Source of the DNA: an uncultured Aquincola sp.
Lineage (GTDB): Bacteria > Pseudomonadota > Gammaproteobacteria > Burkholderiales > Burkholderiaceae
DNA length: 7,567 nucleotides
Direction: 5' to 3'
Assembly (NCBI GenBank): GCA_937883885.1
Contig: CAKZXL010000446.1
Coordinates: 1-7,567, forward strand
The first letter of the stretch is position 1. The number at the start of each line of letters is the position of its first letter. Shown here one piece after another: positions 1 to 6,473 of the stretch. The translations under genes were made by a program, and so were the position numbers. Below the pieces are notes generated by a model. It searched no databases and had not been told where the DNA came from. It worked only from the letters and a program-made list of their open reading frames with translations.

Positions 1-912
1 AACAAGCCCGAAACGCAGATCATTGCCATCTATGGCAAGGGCGGCATCGGCAAGAGCTTCACCCTGGCCAACCTCAGCTACATGATGGCCCAGCAGGGCA
101 AGAAGGTGCTGCTGATCGGTTGCGACCCCAAGAGCGACACCACCAGCTTGCTGTTCGGAGGCAAGGCCTGCCCCACCATCATCGAGACCAGCAGCAAGAA
201 GAAGCTGGCCGGCGAGGCGGTGGCCATCGGCGACGTGTGCTTCAAGCGCGACGGCGTGTATGCGATGGAGCTGGGCGGGCCCGAAGTGGGCCGCGGCTGC
301 GGCGGCCGCGGGATCATCCACGGCTTCGAGACGCTGGAAAAGCTCGGCTTCCACGAGTGGGGCTTCGACTACGTGCTGCTGGACTTCCTGGGCGACGTGG
401 TGTGCGGCGGCTTCGGCCTGCCGATCGCCCGCGACATGTGCCAGAAGGTCATCGTGGTGGCCAGCAACGACCTGCAAAGCCTGTACGTGGCCAACAACGT
501 GTGCAGCGCGGTCGAGTACTTCCGCAAGCTGGGCGGCAACGTGGGCGTGGCCGGCATGGTCATCAACAAGGACGACGGCACCGGCGAGGCCGCGGCTTTT
601 GCCGAGAACGCCGGCATCCCGGTGCTGGCGGCGATTCCGGCCAACGAGGACATCCGCCGCAAGAGCGCCAGCTACGAGATCATCGGCCGCCCCGGCACGG
701 CCTGGGCGCCCCTCGTCGAGACCCTGGCCCGCAACGTGGGCGAGGCACCGCCGATGCGGCCCAAGCCGCAGACGCAGGACGAACTGCTGGGCCTGTTCTC
801 GGCCGACAGCGTCGGCCGCGACGTGGTGCTGCAGCCCGCCACCGAAGCCGACATGACCGGCCAGACGGTGGTGGTGCGGCCTTCGCTCGAAGTGGTCTAC
901 GACGCGGCCTGA
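1..912 (+). CDS. bchX: Chlorophyllide a oxidoreductase iron protein subunit X (partial, 5' end missing)
   Basis: BchX is the ATP-dependent, NifH-like reductase of chlorophyllide a oxidoreductase. It passes electrons to the BchYZ catalytic component, which reduces ring B of chlorophyllide a in bacteriochlorophyll synthesis. The frame is open from base 1, so the gene starts upstream. 303 residues are visible, and perhaps about 30 N-terminal residues are missing relative to known BchX (inference). The P-loop GKGGIGKS lies at visible residues 12-19, and CDPKSDTTS, a NifH-type segment, at 41-49. The two cysteines expected to ligate the [4Fe-4S] cluster between the homodimer subunits are C100 (GRGCGGRG) and C135 (DVVCGGFG). 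The LLDFLGD segment before C135 is the switch II region. An internal ATG at 82 is not the start, because the P-loop lies upstream of it. The stop is 3 nt before bchY, which indicates one operon. The BchX-specific motifs argue against BchL or NifH. Confidence 0.97.
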   Translation, partial: NKPETQIIAIYGKGGIGKSFTLANLSYMMAQQGKKVLLIGCDPKSDTTSLLFGGKACPTIIETSSKKKLAGEAVAIGDVCFKRDGVYAMELGGPEVGRGCGGRGIIHGFETLEKLGFHEWGFDYVLLDFLGDVVCGGFGLPIARDMCQKVIVVASNDLQSLYVANNVCSAVEYFRKLGGNVGVAGMVINKDDGTGEAAAFAENAGIPVLAAIPANEDIRRKSASYEIIGRPGTAWAPLVETLARNVGEAPPMRPKPQTQDELLGLFSADSVGRDVVLQPATEADMTGQTVVVRPSLEVVYDAA

Positions 913-915
913 GCC

Positions 916-2388
916 ATGAGCTGCCACGCCACCGCCGACATGCAGGCCGCCGCGCAGGCGGCCGGCAAGGCCGAAACCCTTCAGCGCTACGCCGCCGACT
1001 ACCCGGTGGACCGCAACACCGGCCCGCACGGCCAGCCGCAGAGCATGTGCCCGGCCTTCGGCTCGCTGCGCGTGGGCCTGCGCATGCGGCGCACCGCCAC
1101 CATCCTGAGCGGCTCGGCCTGCTGCGTCTATGGCCTGACCTTCACCTCGCACTTCTACGGCGCGCGGCGCAGCGTGGGCTACGTGCCCTTCAACAGCGAG
1201 ACGCTGGTCACCGGCCAGCTGTTCGAGGACATCCGCCGGGCGGTGTTCGAGCATGCCGACCCCGAGCGGCTGGACGCCATCGTCGTCATCAACCTGTGCG
1301 TGCCCACCGCCAGCGGCGTGCCGCTGCAGCTGCTGCCGCGGCAGATCGACGGCGTGCGCGTGATCGGCATCGACGTGCCGGGCTTCGGCGTGCCCACCCA
1401 TGCCGAGGCCAAGGACGTGCTGGCCGGCGCCATGCTCAAGTTTGCCCGCCATGAGGCGGAGGCCGGCCCGGTGGCCGCGCCCCGCGGCGGCGTGGAAGCG
1501 CGGCCCACCGTCACCCTGCTGGGCGAGATGTTCCCGGCCGACCCGGTGGGCATCGGCATGATGCTGGCGCCCATGGGCCTGGCCGCCGGCCCGGTGGTGC
1601 CCACACGTGAATGGCGCGAGCTGTATGCCGCGCTCGACGGCCATGTGGTGGCCGCCATCCATCCCTTCTACACCGCCAGCGTGCGTGAGTTCCAGGCCGC
1701 CGGCCGGCCGGTGGTGGGCTCCGCGCCGGTAGGCGTGGAAGGCACCGAAGCCTGGCTGCAGGCCATCGGCCGCACGGTGGGCGTGGCCCAGCCGCTGATC
1801 GACAGCGCGGTGCAGCGGGTGCTGCCGGCCATCCGCGGGGCGCTGGCCAGGTTGCCTATACAAGGCCGCATCACCGTCAGCGGTTACGAAGGCAGCGAGC
1901 TGCTGGTGGCGCGGCTGCTGATCGAAAGCGGCGCCGAAGTGCCCTACGTGGGCACCGCCTGCCCCGCGACACCGTGGAGCGAGCCCGACCGCCAATGGCT
2001 GGAGGCCCGCGGCGTGCACGTGCAGTACCGCGCCAGCCTGGAGCAGGACCTGTACGCCATGCGGCATGCCCAGCCCGACCTGGCCATCGGCACCACGCCG
2101 GTGGTGCAGGCGGCCAAGCAGGCCTGCATACCGGCGCTGTACTTCACCAACCTCATCTCGGCCCGGCCCTTGATGGGGCCGGCCGGTGCCGGCTCGCTGG
2201 CGCAGGTGGTCAATGCGGCGATTGCCAACCGCAGCCGCTTTCACCAGATGAAGGACTTCTTCGGCGACACCGGCCAGGGCGACAAGGCCGGCGTGTGGGA
2301 AACCACGCCCAAGCCCGACGCCGCCTTCCGCGCCGACACCCGCCGCCGGGTCATCAAGCTCAAGGTGGCGCAGGAGCAGTTGGGATGA
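916..2388 (+). CDS. bchY: Chlorophyllide a oxidoreductase subunit Y
   Basis: BchY is the NifD/BchN-like subunit of the BchYZ heterotetramer, which binds chlorophyllide a and carries a [4Fe-4S] cluster fed by BchX. The protein is 490 residues, close to the family size. The cluster cysteines are visible as C45 (SMCPAFG), C70 (in SACCVYG, where C69 is the adjacent alternative) and C128 (NLCVPT). The spacing 45-70-128 (25 and 58) matches the cluster ligands I recall for characterised BchY. The fourth ligand should come from BchZ. The chosen ATG lies 3 nt after the bchX stop and has no strong Shine-Dalgarno sequence, so translation is probably coupled to bchX. The last bases overlap the bchZ start (ATGA). 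The N-terminus appears somewhat shorter than in alphaproteobacterial homologues, judged from that cysteine numbering. Confidence 0.96.
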   Translation: MSCHATADMQAAAQAAGKAETLQRYAADYPVDRNTGPHGQPQSMCPAFGSLRVGLRMRRTATILSGSACCVYGLTFTSHFYGARRSVGYVPFNSETLVTGQLFEDIRRAVFEHADPERLDAIVVINLCVPTASGVPLQLLPRQIDGVRVIGIDVPGFGVPTHAEAKDVLAGAMLKFARHEAEAGPVAAPRGGVEARPTVTLLGEMFPADPVGIGMMLAPMGLAAGPVVPTREWRELYAALDGHVVAAIHPFYTASVREFQAAGRPVVGSAPVGVEGTEAWLQAIGRTVGVAQPLIDSAVQRVLPAIRGALARLPIQGRITVSGYEGSELLVARLLIESGAEVPYVGTACPATPWSEPDRQWLEARGVHVQYRASLEQDLYAMRHAQPDLAIGTTPVVQAAKQACIPALYFTNLISARPLMGPAGAGSLAQVVNAAIANRSRFHQMKDFFGDTGQGDKAGVWETTPKPDAAFRADTRRRVIKLKVAQEQLG

Positions 2389-3845
2389 GCTTCGTCATTG
2401 ACCACGACAGAGCCGGCGGCTACTGGGGCGCCGTGTATGTGTTCACCGCCATCAAGGGCCTGCAGGTGGTGATCGACGGCCCGGTGGGCTGCGAGAACCT
2501 GCCGGTGACCAGCGTGCTGCACTACACCGACGCGCTGCCGCCGCATGAGCTGCCCATCGTCGTCACCGGCCTGGCCGAAGAGCAGCTGGGCCGCGAAGGC
2601 ACCGAAGGCGCGATGAAGCGCGCCCATGCCACGCTGGACCCCGACCTGCCCAGCGTGGTGGTCACCGGCAGCATCGCCGAGATGATCGGCGGCGGCGTGA
2701 CGCCCGAAGGCACCACGCTGCAGCGCTTCTTGCCGCGCACCATCGACGAAGACCAGTGGCAGTGCGCCAACCGCGCGCTGTACTGGCTGTGGCAGCAGTA
2801 CGGCCTGCGCAAGGTGCCCGAGCGGGTGCGGGCGCCGGGCGACAAGCCGCGCGTCAACATCATCGGGCCGGCCTACGGCATGTTCAACGGCCCCAGCGAC
2901 CTGGCCGAGATCCGCCGCCTGGTGCAAGGCATCGGCTGCGAAGTGAACATGGCGTTTCCGCTGGGCAGCCACCTGTCGGAGGTCTCGCGCCTGGTGGAGG
3001 CCGACGTCAACATCTGCCTGTACCGCGAATACGGCCGCCTGCTGTGCGAGCACCTGGAGCGGCCCTACCTGCAGGCCCCCATCGGCCTGCACTCCACCAC
3101 CGCCTTCCTGCGCGAGCTGGGCCGCCTGACGGGGCTGGACCCCGAGCCCTTCATCGAGCGTGAGAAGCACACCACGCTCAAGCCCATCTGGGACCTGTGG
3201 CGCTCGGTCACGCAGGACTTTTTCGGCACTGCCAGCTTCGCTGTGGTGGCGGGCGAAACCTACGCCCGCGGCATCCGCCACTACTTGGAAGACGAGCTGG
3301 GCCTGCCCTGCCAGTTCGCGGTGTCGCGCAAGCCCGGCAGCAAGACCGACAACGCCGAGGTGCGCCGCCAGCTGCAGGCGCAGCAGCCGCTGGTGATGTT
3401 CGGCTCGTACAACGAACGCATGTACCTGGCCGAGGTCGGCAGCGCACGCCCCGGCCCGCGGCCGAGCTGGATCGCCGCCTCCTTCCCCGGTGCGGTGATC
3501 CGCCGCGCCACCGGCACGCCCTACATGGGGTACGCCGGCGCCACCTGGCTGCTGCAGGAGTACTGCAACGCCCTGTTCGATGCGCTGTTCCATGTGCTGC
3601 CGCTGGGCACCGAGATGGACGCCGTGCCCGCCACGCCCGCCCGCCAGCACGCCACGCTGGCCTGGGACGAAGACGCCCGCCGGCAGCTCGATGCGCTGGT
3701 GGAGGCGCAACCGGTGCTGGTGCGCATCTCGGCGGCCAAGGCGCTGCGCGACGCGGCCGAAGCCGCGGCCCGCCGCGCCGGCCGCGACAGCGTGGGCCTG
3801 ACCGACCTGCCGGCCGAAGCGGGCACCCCGGCGGTGGCCTCATGA
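2385..3845 (+). CDS. bchZ: Chlorophyllide a oxidoreductase subunit Z
   Basis: BchZ is the NifK/BchB-like partner of BchY. Together they form the catalytic component that reduces the C7-C8 double bond of chlorophyllide a. The protein is 486 residues, typical for BchZ. C36 in GPVGCENLP is the expected fourth ligand of the BchYZ [4Fe-4S] cluster. The central [11 protein letters not shown] segment (about residues 104-114) is a nitrogenase-like component 1 core motif. The last 60 residues, from W427, look like the light-independent protochlorophyllide reductase C-terminal domain (PCP_red), with a [18 protein letters not shown] stretch. The start was chosen at 2385 because its ATG overlaps the bchY stop in ATGA and an AGGAG lies 8 nt upstream, inside bchY. 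The same frame stays open much further upstream, but that stretch overlaps bchY and encodes no recognisable sequence. The gene ends 114 nt before pufB. Confidence 0.97.
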   Translation: MSFVIDHDRAGGYWGAVYVFTAIKGLQVVIDGPVGCENLPVTSVLHYTDALPPHELPIVVTGLAEEQLGREGTEGAMKRAHATLDPDLPSVVVTGSIAEMIGGGVTPEGTTLQRFLPRTIDEDQWQCANRALYWLWQQYGLRKVPERVRAPGDKPRVNIIGPAYGMFNGPSDLAEIRRLVQGIGCEVNMAFPLGSHLSEVSRLVEADVNICLYREYGRLLCEHLERPYLQAPIGLHSTTAFLRELGRLTGLDPEPFIEREKHTTLKPIWDLWRSVTQDFFGTASFAVVAGETYARGIRHYLEDELGLPCQFAVSRKPGSKTDNAEVRRQLQAQQPLVMFGSYNERMYLAEVGSARPGPRPSWIAASFPGAVIRRATGTPYMGYAGATWLLQEYCNALFDALFHVLPLGTEMDAVPATPARQHATLAWDEDARRQLDALVEAQPVLVRISAAKALRDAAEAAARRAGRDSVGLTDLPAEAGTPAVAS

Positions 3846-3967
3846 AGCCCTGCATGCCTTGCTCCGCCCGGCCAGGGCAGCCTTTGCCGCGCGGGCTTTT
3901 GCGCGGTGCCGGTCGCAAGACCACCGGCCGCAAGGCCATCGATCGAAGGAACCCTCCCTATGCTTGA
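3842..3967 (+). CDS. Possible 41-codon leader ORF at the bchZ-pufB junction
   Basis: This short frame begins at an ATG overlapping the bchZ stop (ATGA at 3842-3845). It ends with TGA at 3965-3967, just past the pufB start at 3960. The predicted peptide has 41 residues, is basic (many Arg and Lys), and has a CMPC motif near its N-terminus and no membrane segment. I recognise no family. The arrangement resembles pufK of Rhodobacter sphaeroides, a short ORF whose end overlaps the pufB start and which affects pufB translation, but there is no sequence argument for homology. It could equally be a chance open frame through the GC-rich spacer, and codon use cannot be judged on 41 codons. No separate Shine-Dalgarno sequence is obvious, so any translation would depend on ribosomes finishing bchZ. 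Confidence 0.25.
   Translation: MKPCMPCSARPGQPLPRGLLRGAGRKTTGRKAIDRRNPPYA
3876..3928 (+). promoter_or_regulatory. Hairpin-forming spacer between bchZ and pufB
   Basis: Two short perfect inverted repeats lie side by side. CCGCGC (3887-3892) pairs with GCGCGG (3901-3906) across an 8-nt loop ending in TTTT. GCCGGT (3908-3913) pairs with ACCGGC (3923-3928) across a 9-nt loop. A weaker 4-bp pairing, GGCA (3876-3879) with TGCC (3885-3888), would compete with the first. No T-run follows either stem, so they do not look like intrinsic terminators. They may act as RNA processing or stability elements within a bch-puf transcript (inference). I see no clear sigma-70 promoter here. Confidence 0.45.
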
Positions 3968-4109
3968 TCCCAGAAGCGGCTCGCTTTCCGGCCTGACAGA
4001 ACAGGAAGCGAAGGAATTCCATGGCGTGTTCATGACGAGCTTCGTCGGATTCACCGCCGTGGCCATCGTGGCCCACGTCCTGGTGTGGATGTGGCGTCCG
4101 TGGCTGTAG
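3960..4109 (+). CDS. pufB: LH1 antenna beta polypeptide
   Basis: PufB is the beta subunit of the core light-harvesting complex (LH1, B870). It is a single-helix inner-membrane protein that pairs with PufA and binds bacteriochlorophyll a in the ring around the reaction centre. It has 49 residues, a normal size. The conserved [10 protein letters not shown] segment ends at H21. The membrane helix runs over about residues 24-44 and contains H39 (VAHVLVW), the axial ligand to bacteriochlorophyll, exactly 18 residues after H21 as in other LH1 beta chains. The C-terminus WRPWL is also typical. The start at 3960 was preferred over an in-frame GTG at 3906 because GAAGGA (3945-3950) lies 9 nt upstream and this start gives the usual beta length. 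The next ORF begins 27 nt after the stop. Confidence 0.97.
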   Translation: MLDPRSGSLSGLTEQEAKEFHGVFMTSFVGFTAVAIVAHVLVWMWRPWL

Positions 4110-4136
4110 CCACAGCCCATTGACGAGAGGGTTGTC

Positions 4137-4367
4137 ATGACCGACCTCACCCACCATCACTCGCTGCCCACGGCAGCGCCTGCCCGGGACTCGCTGGCCA
4201 CTGTCGGCGTGTTCATCGCAGGCTTTGCCGTGCTGCTGGTGTTCGCCCTGCTGGCGCAGCTGCTCATGCTGCCCTGGCGGGCCTGGCTGCCGGGCGCCGA
4301 GGGCGAGCCTTCGCTGCTCGGTGCGGTGCGGGCGGCCGTGTACACCTTCATGTCCTACCTCGACTGA
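4137..4367 (+). CDS. Unrecognised single-helix membrane protein between pufB and pufA, beta-like
   Basis: The 76-residue product has a polar N-terminus with HHH at 6-8, one strongly hydrophobic helix (about residues 23-45), a WRAWLPG boundary, and an acidic, Gly/Pro-containing tail ending in a possibly amphipathic segment (61-75). GAGAGG (4125-4130) lies 6 nt before the ATG, so it is very likely translated. Residues 24-51 align without gaps to PufB 22-49 with 11 of 28 identities, including GVF and W-R-x-W-L. Q41 replaces the bacteriochlorophyll-binding His, and V23 stands at the second conserved His. This suggests a diverged beta-like or accessory LH1 subunit that cannot bind pigment in the usual way (inference). 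Its architecture also recalls PufX, but the sequence does not match PufX or PufQ as I know them. It ends in tandem stops TGA-TAG, the second merging with the pufA ribosome binding site. Confidence 0.85.
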   Translation: MTDLTHHHSLPTAAPARDSLATVGVFIAGFAVLLVFALLAQLLMLPWRAWLPGAEGEPSLLGAVRAAVYTFMSYLD

Positions 4368-4381
4368 TAGGAGGCCCCACC

Positions 4382-4573
4382 ATGTGGCGTATCTGGCTTT
4401 TGTTCGATCCGCGTCGCGCGCTCGTCGCTCTGTTCGTGTTCCTGTTCGTGCTCGCGCTGCTGATCCATTTCATCTTGCTGTCCACCAACAAGTTCAACTG
4501 GCTCGACGGCCCCACCAAGGCCGTGGCCACGCAGAACTCGGCGATGCCGGCGGCCACCCCGCCCGCGCGCTAG
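4382..4573 (+). CDS. pufA: LH1 antenna alpha polypeptide
   Basis: PufA is the alpha subunit of the core light-harvesting complex, forming the inner ring of helices around the reaction centre. It has 63 residues. The N-terminal MWRIW and FDPRR motifs are classic LH1 alpha features. The membrane helix covers about residues 13-33, with the bacteriochlorophyll ligand H29 in [10 protein letters not shown], followed by FNWL at 38-41. An excellent ribosome binding site, TAGGAGG (4368-4374), lies 7 nt upstream, in keeping with the high expression expected of antenna genes. After the conserved part there is a tail of about 20 residues rich in Ala, Pro and Thr, which may be removed after translation as reported for some alpha chains. 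The usual basic residue at position 6 is Leu here. A strong stem-loop follows the stop. Confidence 0.97.
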   Translation: MWRIWLLFDPRRALVALFVFLFVLALLIHFILLSTNKFNWLDGPTKAVATQNSAMPAATPPAR

Positions 4574-4582
4574 CGCCCCACC

Positions 4583-4621
4583 GCAGGCAGGCACCGCGGC
4601 GCGGCTGCGGCACCTGCCTGC
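4583..4621 (+). promoter_or_regulatory. Stem-loop between pufA and pufL
   Basis: GCAGGCAGG (4583-4591) pairs perfectly with CCTGCCTGC (4613-4621). After a 2x2 internal loop (CA/CA), seven further pairs including one G-T close a 3-nt loop near 4601-4603. No T-run follows, so this is unlikely to stop transcription. Its position matches the intercistronic hairpins that protect the 3' end of pufBA mRNA in Rhodobacter, giving more antenna than reaction-centre protein. The same role is inferred here. Confidence 0.75.
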
Positions 4622-4655
4622 ACTTGTCCAAGACGTCCTGGCGAAAGGATGCCCC

Positions 4656-5480
4656 ATGGCCATGCTGAGCTTCGAAAGAAAGTACCGGGTCCGCGGCGGC
4701 ACGCTGATCGGCGGCGACCTGTTCGACTTCTGGGTCGGCCCCTTCTGGGTCGGCTTCTTTGGTGTCACCACCGCGTTCTTCTCGCTGGTGGGCACCTTGC
4801 TGATCATCTGGGGTGCCTCGCAGGGGCCCACCTGGAACCTCTGGCAGATCAACATCGCGCCGCCCGACCTGCATTACGGTCTGGGCATGGCCCCGCTGAT
4901 GGAAGGCGGGCTGTGGCAGCTGATCACGGTGTGCGCCATCGGCGCCTTCGTGTCCTGGGCGCTGCGCGAGGTGGAGATCTGCCGCAAGCTGGGCATGGGC
5001 TACCACGTGCCCGTGGCCTTCGCGGTGGCCATCGGCGCCTACGTCACGCTGGTGGTGGTGCGGCCGGTGCTGCTGGGTGCCTGGGGGCATGGCTTCCCGT
5101 ACGGGATCATCAGCCACCTCGACTGGGTGTCCAACACCGGCTACCAGTACCTGCATTTCCACTACAACCCGGCGCACATGCTGGCGGTGAGCTTCTTCTT
5201 CGCCACCACCTTCGCGCTCAGCCTGCATGGCGCGCTCATCCTGTCGTCCACCAACCCCGCCAAGGGCGAGCCGGTGAAGACGGCCGAGCACGAGAACACC
5301 TTCTTCCGCGACGCCATCGGCTACTCCATCGGCACGCTGGGCATCCACCGCCTGGGCCTGTTCCTGGCGCTGTCGGCCGGCTTCTGGAGCGCGGTGTGCA
5401 TCGTCATCAGCGGGCCCTTCTGGACCCGCGGCTGGCCCGAGTGGTGGACCTGGTGGCTCAACCTGCCGGTGTGGCGTTGA
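4656..5480 (+). CDS. pufL: Photosynthetic reaction centre L subunit
   Basis: PufL and PufM form the membrane core of the type II (quinone) reaction centre, which carries out light-driven charge separation from the special pair to the quinones. The protein has 274 residues and five membrane helices. With Met as residue 1, the ligands are H154 (accessory bacteriochlorophyll), H174 (special pair), and H191 and H231 (non-haem iron). Subtracting one gives the standard numbers 153, 173, 190 and 230. Tyr L162, H L168 and Glu L212 are present. Position L213 is Asn rather than the Asp of Rhodobacter sphaeroides. L166 is His where I recall Asn in Rhodobacter. AAAGGA (4644-4649) lies 6 nt before the chosen start. 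A second ATG at 4662 is possible, but the first keeps the usual N-terminus. Confidence 0.98.
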   Translation: MAMLSFERKYRVRGGTLIGGDLFDFWVGPFWVGFFGVTTAFFSLVGTLLIIWGASQGPTWNLWQINIAPPDLHYGLGMAPLMEGGLWQLITVCAIGAFVSWALREVEICRKLGMGYHVPVAFAVAIGAYVTLVVVRPVLLGAWGHGFPYGIISHLDWVSNTGYQYLHFHYNPAHMLAVSFFFATTFALSLHGALILSSTNPAKGEPVKTAEHENTFFRDAIGYSIGTLGIHRLGLFLALSAGFWSAVCIVISGPFWTRGWPEWWTWWLNLPVWR

Positions 5481-5492
5481 AGGAGACCTGGC

Positions 5493-6473
5493 ATGGCCGA
5501 ATATCAAAACCTCTTCACCCGCGTGCAGGTGGCCGGCGCTTCCTACCCCGGCATTTCGCTGGGGCGTGACGACCATGAACGCGACAGCGGCAGCACGCAT
5601 TCGCACTGGCTGGGCAAGCTGGGCGATGCGCAGCTGGGACCCATCTACCTGGGCTGGCTGGGCATCGCTTCGCTGATCTTCGGCTTCGCGGCCTTCGAGA
5701 TCATCGGGCTCAACATGTGGGCCAGCGTGGGCTGGGACCCGATCCAGTTCGTGCGCCAGCTGCCCTGGCTGGGGCTGGAGCCGCCGCCGCCGGCCTACGG
5801 CCTGACGCTGCCGCCGCTGAACCAGGGCGGCTGGTGGCTGCTGGCCGGCCTGTGCATGACCATCTCGGTGCTGCTGTGGTGGGCCCGCATGTACCGAAGG
5901 GCGCGGGCGCTGGGCATGGGCACGCACGTGGCCTGGGCCTTTGCCGCCGCCATCTGGCTGATGCTGGTGCTGGGCATCATCCGCCCGGTGCTGATGGGCT
6001 CGTTCGGTGAGGCGGTGCCCTTCGGGCTGTTCCCGCACCTGGACTGGACGGCGGCGTTTTCGCTGCGCTACGGCAACCTGTTCTACAACCCGTTCCACAT
6101 GCTGTCGATCGCGTTCCTGTACGGCGCGACGCTGCTGTTCGCGATGCACGGCGCCACCATCCTGGCGGTCAGCCGCTTCGGCGGCGAGCGCGAGATCGAG
6201 CAGATCACCGACCGCGGCACCGCCAGCGAACGGGCGGCCCTGTTCTGGCGCTGGACCATGGGCTTCAATGCCACGATGGAATCCATCCACCGCTGGGCCT
6301 GGTGGTTCGCGGTGCTCAGCCCGCTGACGGGCGGCATCGGCATCCTGCTCACCGGCACGGTGGTGGACAACTGGTTCCTGTGGGCGGTCAAGCACGGCGT
6401 GGCGCCGGTGTATCCGCAGGTCTTTGCTCCGGTGACCGATCCGGCGCTGCTGCTGCAAGGGGTCAAGCCATGA
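5493..6473 (+). CDS. pufM: Photosynthetic reaction centre M subunit
   Basis: PufM is the partner of PufL in the reaction centre and binds half of the special pair, the primary quinone QA and the iron. The protein has 326 residues and five membrane helices. Visible ligands (Met = 1, with a one-residue deletion near 107 that restores the classical numbers) are H182 (accessory bacteriochlorophyll), H202 (special pair), H219 and H266 (iron), and E234 (iron). Y210, which tunes primary charge separation, and W252 at the QA site are also present. D45 in LGDAQLGP corresponds to M44, which is Asn in Rhodobacter sphaeroides. The C-terminus extends about 20 residues past the sphaeroides end, as in species whose reaction centre carries a bound cytochrome. 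AAGGAG (5480-5485) lies 7 nt upstream and overlaps the last base of the pufL stop. The stop overlaps pufC in ATGA. Confidence 0.98.
   Translation: MAEYQNLFTRVQVAGASYPGISLGRDDHERDSGSTHSHWLGKLGDAQLGPIYLGWLGIASLIFGFAAFEIIGLNMWASVGWDPIQFVRQLPWLGLEPPPPAYGLTLPPLNQGGWWLLAGLCMTISVLLWWARMYRRARALGMGTHVAWAFAAAIWLMLVLGIIRPVLMGSFGEAVPFGLFPHLDWTAAFSLRYGNLFYNPFHMLSIAFLYGATLLFAMHGATILAVSRFGGEREIEQITDRGTASERAALFWRWTMGFNATMESIHRWAWWFAVLSPLTGGIGILLTGTVVDNWFLWAVKHGVAPVYPQVFAPVTDPALLLQGVKP

Noticed and set aside
120..1454. Long + strand frame (444 codons) across bchX and bchY
   Set aside because: It is an Arg/Gly/Pro-rich shadow frame in high-GC DNA, overlapping two genes with clear family motifs.
2241..3710. 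Minus-strand frame of 489 codons opposite bchZ
   Set aside because: It is low-complexity, His/Ala/Gly-rich and antisense to a well-supported gene, with no recognisable domain or ribosome binding site.
3887..3906. Rho-independent terminator after bchZ
   Set aside because: The T-run lies inside the loop, not after the stem, and puf continues in the same direction shortly after.
3906..3959. Upstream in-frame GTG start for pufB
   Set aside because: It would add 18 residues unlike any LH1 beta N-terminus and has no Shine-Dalgarno sequence. The ATG at 3960 has one at good spacing.
4137..4367. Identification of the small ORF as pufQ or pufX
   Set aside because: The one-helix layout is similar, but I could not match the characteristic PufQ segments (EFALYFS-like, ITPxIF-like ending) or PufX residues, and the gene position differs from both. 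No symbol was given.
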